From: an uncultured Hyphomicrobiales bacterium | GTDB taxonomy: Bacteria; Pseudomonadota; Alphaproteobacteria; Rhizobiales; Beijerinckiaceae | Direction: 5' to 3' | Length of the DNA: 7,163 bases | Assembly: GCA_903918155.1 (NCBI GenBank) | Contig: CAIXDD010000412.1 | Span: forward strand, 1 to 7,163 | In this document: positions 5,259 through 7,163 of the stretch, in pieces | Numbering within the stretch: the stretch's first letter is position 1 | How the letters are laid out: every line of letters starts with the position of its first letter | Notes under the pieces: model-generated | Databases searched by the model: none | Told to the model about the DNA's origin: nothing | What the model saw: the letters and a program-made list of their open reading frames with translations, nothing else | Made by a program: the position numbers and the translations under genes

Positions 5259-6010
5259 ACACGCGCGTCGCAATAGTCACCGGGTCGGGGCAGGGCATTG
5301 GCGAAGCCATTGCGCTTCGTTTCGCAGCGCAGGGAATGCGCGTCGTTCTCGCCGATCGCAATGTCGAGGCGGCCGAAAAAGTGGCGGCGCAGATCGCGCG
5401 AAACAAAGGCGAGGCGCTGGCTGTCGTGACCGAGCTGACGGAATCCTCCTCCGTGGACGCCATGGTCGCCCAATGCGTCGCCCGCTTCGGCGCTTGTGAC
5501 ATTCTCGTCAATAATGCGCGCTGGTCGGGCCTTGCGCCGACTCGCGTGCAGGACATTCGGGACGAAGACTGGCGGCGTGCGCTCGACGTGAACGTCACCG
5601 GGGCCTTTCATTGCGTACGCGCTGTGGTTCCCCACATGATCGAACGTCAATGGGGCCGCATCATCAATCTTTCCTCCGCCACCGTGCGCATGCCGCCCGG
5701 CCGTCCCTATGCCCATTACATCACCACGAAAGCCGCCTTGGTCGGGCTCACGCGCTCGCTCGCGCGCGAATTGGGCGAATATGGAATCACGGTCAACGCC
5801 ATTCTTCCCGGCTCGGTCGACACCGGAGTCGAAAGGCCGGGCGGGCTGGACGCGGCGGAGAGAGAGCGCCGCGTTCTCGCCTCGCAAGCCATTCCCCGCA
5901 CGATGAAGCCGGAGGACATGGCGGGCGCGGCGCTGTTCCTCGCCTCCGACGACGCGTCGTTCATCACCGGCCAGTCTCTGGCGGTGGATGGCGGCTTCAG
6001 CTTCGGCTGA
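5255..6010 (+). CDS. Short-chain dehydrogenase/reductase (SDR), classical type, probably NAD-dependent
   Basis: The 251-residue product has the full classical SDR layout: the cofactor motif TGSGQGIG (9-16) and an Asp at 34 at the end of the second strand (VVLADRN), which normally favours NAD over NADP. The probable catalytic tetrad is Asn113 (DVNVTG), Ser141 (INLSS), Tyr155 and Lys159 (YITTK). Further marks are the PG of ILPGSVDT and the C-terminal FITGQSLAVDGGFSFG, typical of the FabG-like branch. The usual NNAG after the fourth strand reads NNAR (86-89). The start at 5255 overlaps the permease stop by 4 nt and gives the canonical N-terminus; GGGAG at 5245-5249 lies 5 nt upstream. Position at the end of the transporter operon suggests it acts on the imported compound or its metabolite, probably an alcohol/ketone step; this is inference. 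The stop overlaps a convergent cupin gene. Confidence 0.93.
   Translation: MNTRVAIVTGSGQGIGEAIALRFAAQGMRVVLADRNVEAAEKVAAQIARNKGEALAVVTELTESSSVDAMVAQCVARFGACDILVNNARWSGLAPTRVQDIRDEDWRRALDVNVTGAFHCVRAVVPHMIERQWGRIINLSSATVRMPPGRPYAHYITTKAALVGLTRSLARELGEYGITVNAILPGSVDTGVERPGGLDAAERERRVLASQAIPRTMKPEDMAGAALFLASDDASFITGQSLAVDGGFSFG
5997..6010. other. Convergent stop-codon overlap forming a UUCG hairpin
   Basis: The 14-nt overlap of the SDR and cupin genes reads TCAGC-TTCG-GCTGA, a perfect 5-bp inverted repeat around TTCG. The SDR stop is its last three bases. The cupin stop is its first three, read in reverse. In the plus-strand RNA this is a C(UUCG)G tetraloop, an unusually stable hairpin. No T-tract follows (TCCAGGG), so it is not a standard intrinsic terminator. 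It could still mark or protect a shared 3' end. Confidence 0.6.
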
Positions 6011-6845
6011 TCCAGGGAAGCGTGATCACGAGCGCTTCGGTATGCGCCGCAGCGCAAAGGCGCAGCGTCTCGCCGGCCTCAAGGCGCAGGCTTGTCCACC
6101 CCTTATAGGCGCCCTCCTGCGCGGCGTCGCCCAATGCGCCGGTTCCTGCGACGATGAAGACAAGCGTCATCGCGCCCGCCTCGCCTGTGATCGCGCGGGC
6201 GCCGGGTTCGACGCGCAACATGTCAAGCCGCACGCCGCGCTCGGTGAAGGCGCCAAGCGCGCGCAGCGCGACCCCCGGCGCAATCTCCCGCCATGCGAAG
6301 GCTTTCGTGCGGATCAGGGCTGGATCTTCGTAGCGCCCGTCCGGATAGGCGATGGGCCGGCCCATCACATGTTCCCAGATCGCTTCGTAACTGTCGCGTG
6401 ACTGCGTTTCGCCTGTGCGCGTGAAACGCCCGCCTGCGAAGGAGCCAAGCTTTTCGAGCTCTTCGGTGCCGCGCCGGAGTTGCCCCGCGCTCATATAGCC
6501 AAGGCCGCTTGCGCCGCCGCCCTGAAAGACGAGCGTCACGCGGTCGCCGCCCTTGTCGTCCTGCGGGCCATAGGAGACGCCTTCGGGAAAATAGCCGACG
6601 TCGCCCTCTTCAAGCGACTTGCCGGGCGCGATGGATGCGGCGCCGCGCACGCAAAACCGCACCTGATCGAAATTATGCTTGTGATGGGGACTTTTATATT
6701 CGCCGGAATTCTTCGAGAGCACGAGCCGGAAATTATTCGGATCGCCTTCCTGTCCCTCGAACAGGTTGCGGAAGGCCAGCGACCCCTCACGGTGGCGCTC
6801 CTGTCGCTCCGCCCAGGGCAAATCTTCCGCGTGAACGATCTGCAT
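5997..6845 (-). CDS. Two-domain cupin-fold protein, function unknown
   Basis: The 282-residue protein resembles bicupins. The first cupin spans about 38-110, with a metal-site-like block SPHHKHNFDQVRF: His54, His55 and His57, with Gln61 where cupins often have Glu. The second motif, GDVGYFPEGVSYGP (81-94), has Tyr instead of the usual last His. The second domain, about 195-278, keeps the cupin rhythm (RVEPGA, VFIVAGTGAL, RLEAGETLRL) but lacks a His cluster, so it is probably structural. No signal peptide or membrane helix is seen, so it should be cytoplasmic. The start at 6845 is supported by GGGAGG 5 nt upstream. It converges on the SDR gene and is not part of that operon. Cupins include dioxygenases, isomerases and ligand-binding proteins, and a link to the imported compound is plausible but unproven. 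The fold is well supported; the activity is unknown. Confidence 0.8.
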   Translation of the reverse strand: MQIVHAEDLPWAERQERHREGSLAFRNLFEGQEGDPNNFRLVLSKNSGEYKSPHHKHNFDQVRFCVRGAASIAPGKSLEEGDVGYFPEGVSYGPQDDKGGDRVTLVFQGGGASGLGYMSAGQLRRGTEELEKLGSFAGGRFTRTGETQSRDSYEAIWEHVMGRPIAYPDGRYEDPALIRTKAFAWREIAPGVALRALGAFTERGVRLDMLRVEPGARAITGEAGAMTLVFIVAGTGALGDAAQEGAYKGWTSLRLEAGETLRLCAAAHTEALVITLPWISRS

Positions 6846-6898
6846 GAAACCTCCCGCCGATTCATCGTCAGGGCGCGTTTTCGCTCCCCCGCCGGACG

Positions 6899-6927
6899 AT
6901 CATAGCGCCTGCCGGAGAGATGCAAAA
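6899..6927 (-). promoter_or_regulatory. Possible sigma70-type promoter of the cupin gene
   Basis: On the minus strand, TATGAT (6899-6904) matches the -10 consensus at five of six positions and lies about 54 nt upstream of the cupin ATG. The -35 is ambiguous: TTGCAT (6920-6925) gives a short 15-bp spacer, while TTTTGC (6922-6927) gives 17 bp but a poorer match. This is a motif-level guess only. Confidence 0.3.
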
Positions 6928-6943
6928 CAACCCGTCGCTTCTT

Positions 6944-6971
6944 GCGGCCGGGGCCGGCCTGAGCGGGCCGC
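6944..6971. repeat. GC-rich inverted repeat between divergent genes
   Basis: GCGGCC at 6944-6949 is complementary to GGCCGC at 6966-6971. The spacer itself contains GGCC repeats, so several alternative foldings exist. It lies between the divergent cupin and small-protein genes and could be an operator or simply a GC-rich stretch. No function is evident. Confidence 0.3.
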
Positions 6972-6972
6972 G

Positions 6973-6997
6973 CGAACGTTTAGGCCGCGACGACGTT
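6973..6997 (+). promoter_or_regulatory. Possible EcfG-like (general stress sigma factor) promoter
   Basis: CGAAC at 6973-6977, a 16-nt spacer and CGTT at 6994-6997 resemble the alphaproteobacterial EcfG promoter (GGAAC, 16-17 nt, CGTT), with one mismatch in the upstream element. It ends 41 nt before the ATG at 7039, a suitable distance. Such short motifs occur by chance in GC-rich DNA, so confidence is low. Confidence 0.25.
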
Positions 6998-7038
6998 TTT
7001 AAGGAGAAGCGCCGGCGGACAGGCGAGGAGGAACAAGC

Positions 7039-7163
7039 ATGAAGGCCTTTCTTCTCGCATTGGCTGGAACCTTGGTCGTCGCGCTCGCCGCCGCCGCGAT
7101 CCTGCAGATCCAGCAACGCGACAGCGCGGCGGCTTATTCAACGGAATCGACCCGTTTGGGCGA
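7039..7163 (+). CDS. Small membrane-anchored or secreted hypothetical protein (partial, runs off right edge)
   Basis: An ATG at 7039 is preceded by an excellent ribosome binding site, GAGGAGGA (7025-7032), 6 nt upstream. The visible 41 codons stay open to the window edge. They encode MKAFLLALAGTLVVALAAAAIL, a single hydrophobic stretch that could be a signal peptide or an N-terminal anchor. This is followed by a polar QIQQRDSAAAYSTESTRLG. The pattern resembles short hypothetical proteins common in Hyphomicrobiales, with a hydrophobic start and a Tyr-Ser-Thr/Arg-Leu-Gly region, but I cannot name a family. It is divergent from the cupin gene across a gap of about 193 bp. Its true length is unknown. 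Confidence 0.65.
   Translation, partial: MKAFLLALAGTLVVALAAAAILQIQQRDSAAAYSTESTRLG

Noticed and set aside
4563..5273. Minus-strand frame of 236 codons opposite permease 2
   Set aside because: It is a highly charged shadow translation of a hydrophobic membrane protein gene.
1..7163. CRISPR array, tRNA or rRNA genes
   Set aside because: No regularly spaced repeats, no cloverleaf-like T-loop/anticodon patterns and no rRNA-like sequence were seen on reading both strands.

Overview
The window looks like chromosomal DNA of a GC-rich alphaproteobacterium, probably order Hyphomicrobiales. The grounds are codon usage biased to G/C in third positions, a NitT/TauT-type ABC operon, a TRAP-transporter remnant, and IS3-family transposase sequence of a kind common in rhizobia and methylotrophs. 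Genus-level assignment is not possible from the sequence alone.

Positions 1 to about 1140 are a wrecked accessory region, read on the minus strand. An IS3-family element (orfA complete, orfB running off the left edge) ends near 404-409. It sits inside a gene for an AIPR-family (abortive infection phage resistance) protein, of which only about 147 N-terminal residues survive. Directly upstream, with a 14-nt overlap, is the C-terminal end of a protein resembling the DUF4420 PD-(D/E)XK-motif family that usually accompanies AIPR genes. So two adjacent genes of one anti-phage cassette survive as fragments. One is cut by the IS, the other by a junction at about 1120-1150.

Across that junction lies the C-terminal ~170 codons of a TRAP transporter large permease (dctM), on the plus strand and also headless. 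The accessory segment therefore appears to have replaced the front of a dctM gene.

Positions 1852-6010 hold an intact, tightly packed plus-strand operon: a secreted NMT1/THI5-like substrate-binding protein, an ABC ATPase, two different membrane permeases and an NAD(P)-dependent short-chain dehydrogenase/reductase (SDR). Gaps and overlaps are 4 nt, then TGATG, ATGATGA and ATGA. The layout suggests uptake of a small organic molecule by the four transporter parts, followed by oxidation or reduction by the SDR. The substrate cannot be told from the sequence.

Converging on the SDR is a minus-strand two-domain cupin gene (5997-6845). The two stop codons overlap by 14 nt, and that overlap is a perfect hairpin with a UUCG tetraloop. 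Divergent from the cupin gene, a small membrane-anchored hypothetical protein begins at 7039 and runs off the right edge.

The most interesting points are the double truncation of the defence cassette, a textbook G GGA AAC slippery site in the IS, the convergent-stop hairpin, and the orphan transporter/SDR/cupin module. I do not see a complete, clearly novel system in this window.
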